64,000 nt of DNA, from assembly GCF_014236655.1 (NCBI RefSeq), contig NZ_JACMYG010000008.1, forward strand, positions 62,001-126,000, read 5' to 3'. This document shows, piece by piece, positions 42,579-51,650 of the stretch. The notes under the pieces are model-generated. The model was not told where the DNA came from, did no database searches, and worked only from the letters and a program-made list of their open reading frames with translations. How positions within the stretch are numbered: the stretch's first letter is position 1; the number at the start of each line of letters is the position of its first letter. Made by a program: the position numbers and the translations under genes. The DNA is from Pseudomonas kielensis. Its GTDB lineage: Bacteria > Pseudomonadota > Gammaproteobacteria > Pseudomonadales > Pseudomonadaceae.

Positions 42579-43496
42579 ATGCCAGCGAAAGTAGTGGTTG
42601 TAGGCAGTTTGAACATGGACCTTGTGACTCGCGCGCCGCGCTTGCCCCGTGGCGGAGAAACCCTGATCGGCCAATCGTTTGCCACGGTCTCGGGCGGCAA
42701 GGGCGCCAACCAGGCGGTGGCCGCGGCACGCCTGGGCGCACAGGTGGCGATGGTCGGCTGTGTCGGCAGCGATGCCTATGGCAGGGAGCTGCGCGAGGCG
42801 CTGCTGGCCGAGCAGATCGATTGCCAGGCACTCAGCACTGTCGAGGGCAGCAGTGGCGTGGCGCTGATTGTGGTCGACGACCACAGCCAGAACGCGATCG
42901 TGATAGTGGCCGGTGCCAACGGCGCGTTGACCCCGCCCGTGGTCGATCAGTTCGACGCGGTCCTGCAGGCGGCCGATGTGCTGATCTGTCAGTTGGAAGT
43001 GCCGTACGACACAGTGGGGCATGTGCTGCGCCGTGGCCGCGAGCTGGGCAAGACCGTGATCCTCAACCCGGCACCGGCCAGCGGTGCGCTGCCAGTGGAT
43101 TGGTATGGGAGCATCGACTACCTGATTCCCAACGAAAGTGAAGCCGCGGCGCTCAGCGGGCTGCCCGTGGAATCCCTGGAGACGGCCAAAGCCGCGGCGA
43201 GCCAGTTGATCGCCATGGGCGCTGGCAAGGTGATCATCACCCTCGGTGCCGAAGGTTCGTTGTTTGCCAATGGCCAGGGCTTTCAGCACTTCCCCGCGCC
43301 CCGGGTGACGGCGGTCGACACCACGGCGGCCGGCGATACCTTTGTCGGTGGTTTTGCCGCGGCATTGGCCGGCGGCAGCAACGAGGTCGAGGCCATTCGT
43401 TTTGGTCAGGTGGCGGCCGCGCTGTCGGTGACCCGTGCCGGCGCGCAACCTTCGATTCCTCGCCTGTCCGACGTTCAAGGATTCAGCGCCCCATGA
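42579..43496 (+). CDS. rbsK: Ribokinase
   Basis: 305 residues, PfkB family. The N-terminal motif is [20 protein letters not shown] and [20 protein letters not shown]; the C-terminal catalytic motif is [20 protein letters not shown], with the base Asp in AGDTF. ATP-dependent phosphorylation of ribose to ribose-5-phosphate follows RbsABC uptake. The next gene overlaps by 4 bp. Confidence 0.95.
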   Translation: MPAKVVVVGSLNMDLVTRAPRLPRGGETLIGQSFATVSGGKGANQAVAAARLGAQVAMVGCVGSDAYGRELREALLAEQIDCQALSTVEGSSGVALIVVDDHSQNAIVIVAGANGALTPPVVDQFDAVLQAADVLICQLEVPYDTVGHVLRRGRELGKTVILNPAPASGALPVDWYGSIDYLIPNESEAAALSGLPVESLETAKAAASQLIAMGAGKVIITLGAEGSLFANGQGFQHFPAPRVTAVDTTAAGDTFVGGFAAALAGGSNEVEAIRFGQVAAALSVTRAGAQPSIPRLSDVQGFSAP

Positions 43497-43897
43497 AAAA
43501 GACCCCATTGCTCAACGTCGCCCTGTCGCGGCTGATCGCCTCACTGGGGCATGGCGACATGCTGGTGATCGGTGATGCCGGACTGCCGGTGCCGCCTGGC
43601 GTCGAATTGATCGACCTGGCCCTGACCCAGGGCATTCCTGATTTTGTCAGCACCTTGAAGGTGGTGCTCAGTGAGATGCAGGTCGAAAGCCACGTGCTGG
43701 CCGAAGAAATCCTGCTCAAGCGGCCGCCGGCACTGCCGGAACTCGAGGCGCTGACGGCCCGGGGGGCGATCGGCGAGCGGCGCTTGCTCAGTCACGAGGC
43801 TTTCAAGCAACTGAGCCGCCAGGCCCGGGCGATTGTGCGTACCGGCGAATGCCAGCCCTACAGCAACATCGTGCTGGTGGCCGGAGTGACGTTCTGA
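43493..43897 (+). CDS. rbsD: D-ribose pyranase
   Basis: 134 residues, [20 protein letters not shown]. The catalytic His of [18 protein letters not shown] is present, and the end [21 protein letters not shown] is characteristic. It interconverts pyranose and furanose forms of ribose so that RbsK gets its substrate. Placing rbsD after rbsK rather than first is common in Pseudomonas. Confidence 0.95.
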   Translation: MKKTPLLNVALSRLIASLGHGDMLVIGDAGLPVPPGVELIDLALTQGIPDFVSTLKVVLSEMQVESHVLAEEILLKRPPALPELEALTARGAIGERRLLSHEAFKQLSRQARAIVRTGECQPYSNIVLVAGVTF

Positions 43898-43933
43898 ACC
43901 TGATTCGTTTCATTCACGCACAAGGAGTGCGCC

Positions 43934-44962
43934 ATGCGTCGCTATGCTCAACAGATTCATCATCTATTCAGGAGCCTGCTGCTTTTGTCCCTGCTAACCG
44001 CTACCAGCGCTCACGCGGCGCCCAGGATTGATCTGATCATCGACACCGACCCGGGTGCTGACGACGTGGTGGCGCTGCTGTTTGCCCTGGCGTCGCCCGA
44101 GGAGCTGAACATTCGCGCCCTGACCACCGTTGCCGGCAACGTTCGCTTGGACAAGACCTCGCGCAATGCGCGGCTGGCCCGGGAGTGGGCAGGGCGCGAG
44201 GAGGTACCGGTGTATGCCGGCGCGCCGAAGCCGCTGCTGCGCACGCCGATCTATGCCGAGAATATTCACGGCAAGGAAGGTTTGTCCGGGGTGGCAGTGC
44301 ATGAGCCCAAGGCCGGGCTGACCGAAGGTCATGCGGTCAACTACCTGATCGACACCCTGCGTGCAGCCAAGCCCCACAGCATCACCATCGCCATGCTCGG
44401 GCCGCAGACCAATCTGGCGCTGGCGCTGATCCAGGCTCCGGACATCACCCAGGGCATCAAGGAAGTGGTGGTGATGGGCGGTGCCCACTTCAATGGCGGC
44501 AACATCACCCCGGTGGCCGAGTTCAACCTGTTCGCCGACCCGCAGGCAGCCGAGGTGGTGCAAAAGAGTGGGGTGAAGCTGACGTACCTGCCGCTGGACG
44601 TGACCCACAAGATTCTCACCAGCGAGGCGCGCCTGCAGCAGATTGCCGCGCTGAACAATAAGGCGAGCAAGCTGGTGGGCGATATTCTCAATGAATACGT
44701 CAAAGGCGACATGGAACATTACGGCATGACGGGCGGCCCGGTGCACGACGCTACCGTGATCGCTTACCTACTCAAGCCTGAACTGTTCAGTGGGCGTGCC
44801 GTGAACGTCGTGGTCGACAGTCGCGAAGGCCCGACCTTCGGCCAGACGATTGTCGACTGGTATGACGGCCTCAAGGCGCCGAAAAATGCCTTCTGGGTGG
44901 AAAGCGGCGATGCCCAGGGCTTCTTCGACCTGCTGACCGAGCGCCTGGCGCGGCTGAAGTAA
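43934..44962 (+). CDS. Secreted purine/pyrimidine nucleoside hydrolase
   Basis: 342 residues with a Sec signal (LFRSLLLLSLLTATSAHA-AP). The calcium-site motif DTDPGADDVVALLFAL is the nucleoside-hydrolase hallmark; VVMGGAHFNGGNITPVAEFN and GGPVHDATVIAYLLKPELF are the other active-site blocks (Asn, Glu, His and Asp). It would split nucleosides to ribose and base in the periplasm. It lies 36 bp after rbsD with AAGGAG, so it is probably in the ribose operon and supplies ribose for RbsB. Confidence 0.93.
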   Translation: MRRYAQQIHHLFRSLLLLSLLTATSAHAAPRIDLIIDTDPGADDVVALLFALASPEELNIRALTTVAGNVRLDKTSRNARLAREWAGREEVPVYAGAPKPLLRTPIYAENIHGKEGLSGVAVHEPKAGLTEGHAVNYLIDTLRAAKPHSITIAMLGPQTNLALALIQAPDITQGIKEVVVMGGAHFNGGNITPVAEFNLFADPQAAEVVQKSGVKLTYLPLDVTHKILTSEARLQQIAALNNKASKLVGDILNEYVKGDMEHYGMTGGPVHDATVIAYLLKPELFSGRAVNVVVDSREGPTFGQTIVDWYDGLKAPKNAFWVESGDAQGFFDLLTERLARLK

Positions 44963-44994
44963 GGCGTGTCCCCGTGGGTGCCAGCCTGCGGGGG

Positions 44995-45207
44995 TTATTC
45001 GCGCTCCAAAGCGCTGGTGGCTTTGTGCTCGGAAGGGTACTTCTCGAAAATCTGCGCGATGAAGGTGTGGGCCGCATCGGCTCCCAGTTCCTTGACCAGT
45101 AGATCGATACTGATGATTGCAAGCTCTTCCGGACTACCAGGGCTGTAGGAGCTATGGCCCTGTGGCCATTTGGCTTTGATGTCGGCGTCGATACTTACGG
45201 TGGTCAT
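44995..45207 (-). CDS. Small hypothetical protein
   Basis: 70 residues, MTTVSIDADIKAKWPQGHSS then SPEELAIISIDLLVKELGAD and AHTFIAQIFEKYPSEHKAT. It is mostly helical and acidic, with no signal. It converges on the nucleoside hydrolase gene with 32 bp between stops. The ribosome site is modest (ACGAG). Function unknown. Confidence 0.65.
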   Translation of the reverse strand: MTTVSIDADIKAKWPQGHSSYSPGSPEELAIISIDLLVKELGADAAHTFIAQIFEKYPSEHKATSALERE

Positions 45208-45339
45208 GATGGCGCTCGTGAAGTCGGAAAAGTCTGAGAGAGGAGTTAACCATTTTGCCGCGCATTTGGCACTCCGACTTAGGCATCAAAGGAGGGCTAT
45301 GCGACACTTGGTCTTTGATTACTGTCCAAGGACCCTGCT

Positions 45340-45645
45340 GTGCAGATTGATTTGAACACCCCGGACGGCTTGAGCCTGGAGGCGGTACGCCAGTTACTCG
45401 CGGCTGCCAGCGACGATGAGCACACCCAATTGCGCGTGACCAAGGGCGGTATTGCCTACATTTCCTCGGGCGTTGTCGGTGGTAGCGAGATCGACGGCCT
45501 GCTGTTTCGCCTGGAGACCTGGGCCAAGGGCTCTGGTTACGTCGGACGAATCGCCGCCAGCGATGAAGTGTGGGTCATGCAGATCTTCAATGCGCTGAAG
45601 GAGAACTGGCCCAATCCTCCTTACGACTACATCGACGTCTATTGA
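45340..45645 (+). CDS. Small hypothetical protein
   Basis: 101 residues from a GTG start (VQIDLNTPDGLSLEAVRQLL); AAGGA lies 8 bp upstream. The rest reads LRVTKGGIAYISSGVVGGSE, FRLETWAKGSGYVGRIAASD and ends NWPNPPYDYIDVY. A soluble alpha/beta protein is expected; no motif is recognised. It is divergent from the small gene at 44995. Confidence 0.72.
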   Translation: MQIDLNTPDGLSLEAVRQLLAAASDDEHTQLRVTKGGIAYISSGVVGGSEIDGLLFRLETWAKGSGYVGRIAASDEVWVMQIFNALKENWPNPPYDYIDVY

Positions 45646-45815
45646 GCCCTGTTCATATTCAGTGACGATTGTGCGCTGAACAGGGTGCGATGGCTCAGGC
45701 AAACTTGCGCGCTCGACGCGTTTGAGGGCAAGGTGATGGCCGCGACCATGAACCAAACGCCTCAATGGTGGTCGGTTGTCGCACGAATTCAGCTTAATTA
45801 TTGTAAGGAGGCTTC

Positions 45816-46130
45816 ATGCCTTGGAAGCTCGCGTCATTGGGTACTGTGTTGGCCTTGGTCACGTTGGCCGGTTGCAGCAGCACCGCCGAGTCGGCAAAAG
45901 ACCCCGTAGTGGCAGAGGCGGGCAGTGGTCGCTGTGATGCCAAAGCCGCCGAATTCACCATCGGCAAGAAAGCTTCGCCACAATTGCTGGAAGAGGCTCG
46001 CACCCGTTCCGGCTCACAGAGTGCCCGGATCTTGCGGCCGAACGACATGATTACCTTGGAATACCGTTCCGATCGCTTGAACCTGAACACGGATGCTGGC
46101 CTGGTGATTACCCGGGTCAACTGCGGCTGA
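45816..46130 (+). CDS. I78-family peptidase-inhibitor-like lipoprotein
   Basis: 104 residues, MPWKLASLGTVLALVTLAGC, with a lipobox LAGC. The mature part has the Inhibitor_I78 pattern: a Cys near the start (GRCDAKAAEFTIGKKASPQL), ARTRSGSQSARILRPNDMIT, then EYRSDRLNLNTDAGLVITRV and a closing Cys (NCG). Such proteins resemble small serine-peptidase inhibitors and probably sit in the periplasm. AAGGAGG precedes the ATG. A bidirectional terminator follows. Confidence 0.85.
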   Translation: MPWKLASLGTVLALVTLAGCSSTAESAKDPVVAEAGSGRCDAKAAEFTIGKKASPQLLEEARTRSGSQSARILRPNDMITLEYRSDRLNLNTDAGLVITRVNCG

Positions 46131-46157
46131 TAGTTAAGCGGCTGGAATAACGCCCAT

Positions 46158-46189
46158 AAAAAACCCCGTCACATGGACGGGGTTTTTTT
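46158..46189. terminator. Bidirectional terminator
   Basis: AAAAAACCCCGTC and GACGGGGTTTTTT form a perfect stem flanked by A- and T-runs, shared by the I78 lipoprotein gene and the convergent csp gene. Confidence 0.92.
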
Positions 46190-46203
46190 AGTGCGCCTGG
46201 AAA

Positions 46204-46416
46204 TTACTCTGGGCGAACTTGTGCAGCTTGCATACCCTTTTGGCCTTTCTCAGCCACGAAGGAAACGGTTTGGCCTTCTTTCAGGCTTTTGAAACCGTCG
46301 CTTTCGATAGCTTTGAAGTGTACGAACAGGTCGTCACCGCCACCTTGAGGAGTGATGAAGCCGAAGCCTTTTTCATCGTTGAACCATTTAACGGTGCCGG
46401 TTTGGCGATTAGACAT
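46204..46416 (-). CDS. Cold-shock-domain protein (CspA family)
   Basis: 70 residues, [24 protein letters not shown]..., with both RNA-binding motifs, KGFGFI and LFVHF (as [12 protein letters not shown]). GGAGATACACC lies before the ATG. It is expected to bind single-stranded RNA and melt structures. The long 5' region carries a palindrome at its likely promoter; the gene may be constitutive or growth-phase controlled rather than cold-induced. Confidence 0.95.
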   Translation of the reverse strand: MSNRQTGTVKWFNDEKGFGFITPQGGGDDLFVHFKAIESDGFKSLKEGQTVSFVAEKGQKGMQAAQVRPE

Positions 46417-46485
46417 GGTGTATCTCCAAGAAACATATATTTTCAGTAGTACTGTGCTGCTCAGGCCAACTGGGCACACCGGGGT

Positions 46486-46507
46486 ATCATAGTCGAAATG
46501 TTCGACT
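46486..46507 (-). promoter_or_regulatory. Palindrome overlapping the csp promoter
   Basis: AGTCGAA-ATG-TTCGACT (46491-46507) is a perfect 7-bp dyad. On the minus strand a TATGAT (-10 like) occupies 46486-46491, so the dyad covers the space between -10 and -35. Confidence 0.5.
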
Positions 46508-46712
46508 TGGAACCCCCCCAGCAGCACGGTTTGCTCTGCTGTCGCGCTTTCTTTCTCGCTGAAATTGCCTGGAAGCCCCGGTTTACAAGGGTTTCAGCCA
46601 AAAATAAAAGCGATAAAAAAAGCTGTAAAACCTGCATAAATTGTTGGTTCTGGCAGTTTTTTCGCCGTTTCAGGCCACTTTTCGGGGTAAAAATCCCCGC
46701 TCAAAACGCTGT

Positions 46713-47009
46713 TTACTGGGCCTTGCAGGCGGCAATTGCGCCTTGCGCCTTTTTCACCAGTTCAGGTGAGGGCGGGGTCTGCTTGCTCATCAGTTGGGTG
46801 ATTTCCTGGGTGGTGAACTTCTTGTTCAGTTCGTCGGCACCACAGGCGCAATGTTTCGTGGCGTTTGCCTCGCCAATGGTTTGGGCGGCAGCCTCGGTGC
46901 AATCCTTCATGAAGGCATCACGCGCGCCTGCAGGCCAGGCTGCTTGGGCGCTGAGCGGCAGCAGCATGGCCAATGGCGCGGCAAGGGCAAAAAGACGGAT
47001 AAGGCGCAT
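46713..47009 (-). CDS. Small secreted Cys-containing protein
   Basis: 98 residues with a Sec signal (LIRLFALAAPLAMLLPLSAQA-AW). The mature 75 residues contain four Cys (KDCTEAAA, KHCACGAD, AACKAQ) likely to pair in the periplasm, and helices such as NKKFTTQEITQLMSKQT. AGGAG lies before the ATG. No enzyme motif is visible. The 205 bases between it and the csp palindrome hold nothing recognised. Confidence 0.75.
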   Translation of the reverse strand: MRLIRLFALAAPLAMLLPLSAQAAWPAGARDAFMKDCTEAAAQTIGEANATKHCACGADELNKKFTTQEITQLMSKQTPPSPELVKKAQGAIAACKAQ

Positions 47010-47268
47010 GACGGAAACTCCTGTGGGTCAATAAGGTGTCGCGATTCTCAGGGTGTTTGAGGGGGTTCGTACATCTCAAGTTCACTTGTGGCGGCAAATT
47101 CGCGGCAACGCAACAAGCGCGCGGCGATGACCGTTCATCTGTGCTAGCATCCCACGCTTGGGAATTTTCAGGCCCTGGACGATCTATTCGCCAGGTGCGG
47201 TTGATGCCCGAAGAACCCTGATTTGATCTCCAGTCACTCTGGTTCGGTTCCCGGTTGGCCGCAAGGCT

Positions 47269-47380
47269 CCTGCCGCTGTAAGGCAGGCGTTCATCATTGA
47301 ATGGCCTGGACTGAATCGCGTACTGGCTGCTCATCCCAACCCACGTGACCTTTGGTAGGGGTCACCACTAGGAGAGGAGG
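47269..47380 (+). promoter_or_regulatory. thrS leader with two tRNA-Thr anticodon-arm-like hairpins
   Basis: Hairpin A: CCTGCC (47269-47274) / GGCAGG (47282-47287) with a 7-nt loop GCTGTAA containing TGT at anticodon position. Hairpin B: GTGACCT (47345-47351) / GGGTCAC (47359-47365) with a 7-nt loop TTGGTAG: U33, GGU at positions 34-36 and A37, as in tRNA-Thr. The Shine-Dalgarno GGAGAGGAGG (47371-47380) starts 6 bp later. In E. coli ThrRS binds tRNA-like arms in its own leader and blocks ribosome entry; this layout suggests the same control. Confidence 0.65.
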
Positions 47381-47384
47381 CGCC

Positions 47385-49307
47385 ATGCCCACTATTACTC
47401 TTCCCGACGGTAGTCAACGTTCGTTCGATCATCCGGTATCCGTAGCCGAAGTCGCCGCATCCATTGGTGCTGGCCTGGCCAAGGCCACCCTGGCCGGCAA
47501 GGTCAACGGCAAACTGGTCGACGCCTGCGATGTCATCGACAGCGACGCCACCCTGCAAATCATCACGCCTAAAGACGAAGAGGGGCTGGAGATCATTCGC
47601 CACTCTTGCGCACACCTGATTGGCCACGCGGTCAAGCAGCTGTACCCGACGGCGAAAATGGTGATCGGTCCGGTCATCGACGAAGGTTTCTATTACGACA
47701 TCGCCTACGAGCGTCCTTTTACTCCGGACGACCTGGCGGCCATCGAACAGCGCATGCACCAGCTGATCGAGAAAGATTACGACGTGATCAAGAAAGTCAC
47801 CCCGCGCGCCGGTGTGATCGACGTGTTCACCCAGCGTGGCGAGGACTACAAGCTGCGTCTGGTCGAGGACATGCCGAACGAACAGGCCATGGGCCTGTAC
47901 TATCACGAAGAATACGTCGACATGTGCCGCGGTCCGCACGTGCCGAACACCCGCTTCCTGAAATCCTTCAAGCTGACCAAGCTGTCTGGCGCCTACTGGC
48001 GCGGTGATGCCAAGAACGAGCAGTTACAGCGCGTCTATGGCACTGCCTGGGCCGACAAGAAGCAACTGGCGGCCTACATCCAGCGCATTGAAGAAGCCGA
48101 GAAACGCGACCACCGCAAGATCGGCAAGCGGCTGAACCTGTTCCATCTCCAGGAAGAAGCGCCGGGCATGGTGTTCTGGCACCCGAACGGCTGGACCCTG
48201 TACCAGGTACTCGAGCAGTACATGCGCCAGGTGCAGCGTGACAACGGTTACCTGGAGATCAAGACTCCACAGGTCGTTGATCGTAGCCTGTGGGAGAAAT
48301 CCGGGCACTGGGCCAACTACGCCGACAACATGTTCACCACCCAGTCGGAAAACCGCGACTACGCCATCAAGCCGATGAATTGCCCATGCCACGTGCAGGT
48401 ATTCAACCAGGGCTTGAAGAGCTACCGCGAGTTGCCGATGCGCCTGGCCGAGTTCGGTGCCTGCCACCGTAACGAGCCATCGGGTGCGCTGCACGGCATC
48501 ATGCGTGTGCGCGGCTTCACTCAGGACGATGCCCACATCTTCTGCACCGAAGAGCAGATGCAGGCCGAATCCGCTGCATTCATCAAGCTGACCATGGACG
48601 TTTATCGCGATTTCGGCTTTACCGAAGTCGAGATGAAGCTGTCCACTCGTCCGGAAAAACGCGTCGGTTCCGACGAGCTGTGGGATCGCGCCGAGTCAGC
48701 ACTGGCCGCAGCGCTAGACAGTGCGGGCCTTGCGTACGATCTGCAGCCGGGTGAGGGTGCGTTCTACGGTCCGAAAATCGAGTTCTCGCTAAAAGATTGC
48801 CTCGGTCGCGTCTGGCAATGTGGTACCTTGCAGCTCGATTTTAACCTGCCGATCCGTCTGGGAGCCGAATACGTCTCCGAAGACAACAGTCGCAAGCACC
48901 CGGTCATGCTGCACCGGGCGATCCTGGGTTCCTTCGAGCGTTTTGTCGGGATTCTGATCGAGCATTACGAGGGCGCGTTCCCTGCGTGGCTGGCTCCGAC
49001 CCAGGCAGTGATCATGAATATCACTGATAAACAGGCAGATTTTGCCGCTGAAGTTGAAAAAACTCTCAATCAAAGCGGTTTTCGTGCCAAGTCCGACTTG
49101 AGAAATGAAAAGATCGGCTTTAAAATCCGCGAGCATACTTTGCTCAAGGTTCCCTATCTCTTGGTTATCGGGGATCGGGAAGTCGAGATGCAGACTGTCG
49201 CTGTGCGTACTCGTGAAGGTGCTGACCTGGGCTCGATGCCCGTCGCCCAGTTCGCTGAGTTTCTCGCGCAAGCGGTTTCCCGGCGTGGTCGCCCAGATTC
49301 GGAGTAA
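47385..49307 (+). CDS. thrS: Threonyl-tRNA synthetase
   Basis: 640 residues from [20 protein letters not shown]. In order: TGS domain (1-65), the editing/second additional domain with the zinc-type HxxxH ([13 protein letters not shown]), class II catalytic core with motif 2 ([25 protein letters not shown]...), the zinc-binding Cys in MNCPCH, motif 3 ([20 protein letters not shown]) and the anticodon-binding domain ([10 protein letters not shown]...[15 protein letters not shown]). It charges tRNA-Thr. The strong ribosome site follows anticodon-like hairpins that suggest autoregulation. It is first in the thrS-infC-rpmI-rplT block. Confidence 0.97.
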   Translation: MPTITLPDGSQRSFDHPVSVAEVAASIGAGLAKATLAGKVNGKLVDACDVIDSDATLQIITPKDEEGLEIIRHSCAHLIGHAVKQLYPTAKMVIGPVIDEGFYYDIAYERPFTPDDLAAIEQRMHQLIEKDYDVIKKVTPRAGVIDVFTQRGEDYKLRLVEDMPNEQAMGLYYHEEYVDMCRGPHVPNTRFLKSFKLTKLSGAYWRGDAKNEQLQRVYGTAWADKKQLAAYIQRIEEAEKRDHRKIGKRLNLFHLQEEAPGMVFWHPNGWTLYQVLEQYMRQVQRDNGYLEIKTPQVVDRSLWEKSGHWANYADNMFTTQSENRDYAIKPMNCPCHVQVFNQGLKSYRELPMRLAEFGACHRNEPSGALHGIMRVRGFTQDDAHIFCTEEQMQAESAAFIKLTMDVYRDFGFTEVEMKLSTRPEKRVGSDELWDRAESALAAALDSAGLAYDLQPGEGAFYGPKIEFSLKDCLGRVWQCGTLQLDFNLPIRLGAEYVSEDNSRKHPVMLHRAILGSFERFVGILIEHYEGAFPAWLAPTQAVIMNITDKQADFAAEVEKTLNQSGFRAKSDLRNEKIGFKIREHTLLKVPYLLVIGDREVEMQTVAVRTREGADLGSMPVAQFAEFLAQAVSRRGRPDSE

Positions 49308-49309
49308 TT

Positions 49310-49858
49310 ATTATTAAGCGTGAAATGAGACAAGATAAACGAGCTGCACCGAAAGCCCCGATCAACGAGAATATCTCGGCACGCGAGGTTCGGTTAATTG
49401 GGGCTGAAGGCGAGCAGCTTGGGATTGTGTCAATTGAAGACGCGCTTCTTAAGGCTGAAGAAGCCAAGCTCGATTTGGTGGAAATTTCCGCCGATGCAGT
49501 ACCTCCTGTCTGCAAGCTGATGGACTACGGCAAATCGATCTTCGAAAAGAAGAAGCAGATTGCTGCGGCCAAGAAGAACCAGAAGCAGATCCAGGTTAAA
49601 GAAATCAAGTTTCGTCCAGGGACGGAGGAAGGGGATTACCAGGTAAAACTGCGCAACCTGGTACGTTTCCTGAGTGATGGGGACAGGGCCAAGGTATCCT
49701 TGCGATTCCGCGGCCGTGAGATGGCCCACCAGGAGCTGGGGATGGAACTCCTCAAGCGAGTTGAAGGTGACTTGCTCGAGTACGGTTCGGTCGAACAGCA
49801 TCCTAAGATGGAAGGACGCCAACTGATCATGGTCATCGCCCCGAAAAAGAAGAAGTAA
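49310..49858 (+). CDS. infC: Translation initiation factor IF-3 (AUU start)
   Basis: 182 residues if read from ATT at 49310: (M)[23 protein letters not shown] (49301-49304) lies 5 bp before this ATT; the first ATG (49325) is 20 bp from it, too far. The N-domain ([20 protein letters not shown]), linker and C-domain ([38 protein letters not shown]) are intact. IF-3 rejects non-AUG starts, so AUU gives autoregulation, as known in E. coli. It begins 2 bp after the thrS stop. Confidence 0.93.
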   Translation: MIKREMRQDKRAAPKAPINENISAREVRLIGAEGEQLGIVSIEDALLKAEEAKLDLVEISADAVPPVCKLMDYGKSIFEKKKQIAAAKKNQKQIQVKEIKFRPGTEEGDYQVKLRNLVRFLSDGDRAKVSLRFRGREMAHQELGMELLKRVEGDLLEYGSVEQHPKMEGRQLIMVIAPKKKK

Positions 49859-49918
49859 TCATCAGGGCACGGCAGGCCTTCTGATTATGTTTATCAACTG
49901 AATGCGGAGTATCCGAAC

Positions 49919-50113
49919 ATGCCAAAAATGAAAACGAAAAGTGGTGCTGCTAAGCGGTTTCTGAAAACTGCTAACGGTATCAAGCACAAGCACGCTTTCA
50001 AGAGCCACATCCTGACTAAAATGTCGACCAAGCGTAAGCGTCAACTGCGCGGTAGCAGCTTGCTGCATCCGTCTGACGTGGCAAAAGTCGAGCGCATGCT
50101 GCGCCTTCGTTAA
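49919..50113 (+). CDS. rpmI: 50S ribosomal protein L35
   Basis: 64 residues, [20 protein letters not shown] through [20 protein letters not shown], strongly basic and of normal length. It lies 60 bp after infC; that gap contains an ATCAG/CTGAT-bounded stem that may take part in the L20 control known for infC-rpmI-rplT in enteric bacteria. Confidence 0.98.
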   Translation: MPKMKTKSGAAKRFLKTANGIKHKHAFKSHILTKMSTKRKRQLRGSSLLHPSDVAKVERMLRLR

Positions 50114-50141
50114 TTTTAGTCAAGAATAGAGGAAGTAACTC

Positions 50142-50498
50142 ATGGCTCGTGTAAAGCGTGGCGTCATTGCCCGTAAACGTCACAAAAAAATTCTGAAACT
50201 TGCTAAAGGCTACTACGGCGCTCGCTCGCGCGTATTCCGTGTTGCCAAGCAAGCGGTAATCAAGGCAGGCCAATACGCCTACCGTGACCGTCGTCAGAAA
50301 AAACGTCAGTTCCGCGCTCTGTGGATCGCTCGTATCAACGCTGGTGCTCGTATCAACGGTCTGTCCTACAGCCGTTTCATCGCCGGCCTGAAAAAAGCGT
50401 CCATCGAGATCGACCGTAAGGTTCTGGCTGATCTGGCAGTGAACGAAAAAGCGGCGTTTGCTGCGATTGTCGAGAAAGCTAAAGCCACCTTGGCTTAA
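50142..50498 (+). CDS. rplT: 50S ribosomal protein L20
   Basis: 118 residues, [20 protein letters not shown] with the conserved [20 protein letters not shown] and [20 protein letters not shown]. It binds 23S rRNA early in large-subunit assembly and in E. coli represses its own operon. It follows rpmI by 28 bp with GAGGAAGT as ribosome site. A terminator follows before pheS. Confidence 0.98.
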   Translation: MARVKRGVIARKRHKKILKLAKGYYGARSRVFRVAKQAVIKAGQYAYRDRRQKKRQFRALWIARINAGARINGLSYSRFIAGLKKASIEIDRKVLADLAVNEKAAFAAIVEKAKATLA

Positions 50499-50554
50499 GT
50501 ACCCCCGACAGTCACCCGGCCTCACCTCTGTGGGGCCAGGTGTTAAACGTCATA

Positions 50555-51624
<1,070 letters not shown>

Positions 51625-51650
51625 TCGTAACGAATTTTTAGGAGAGCAGG

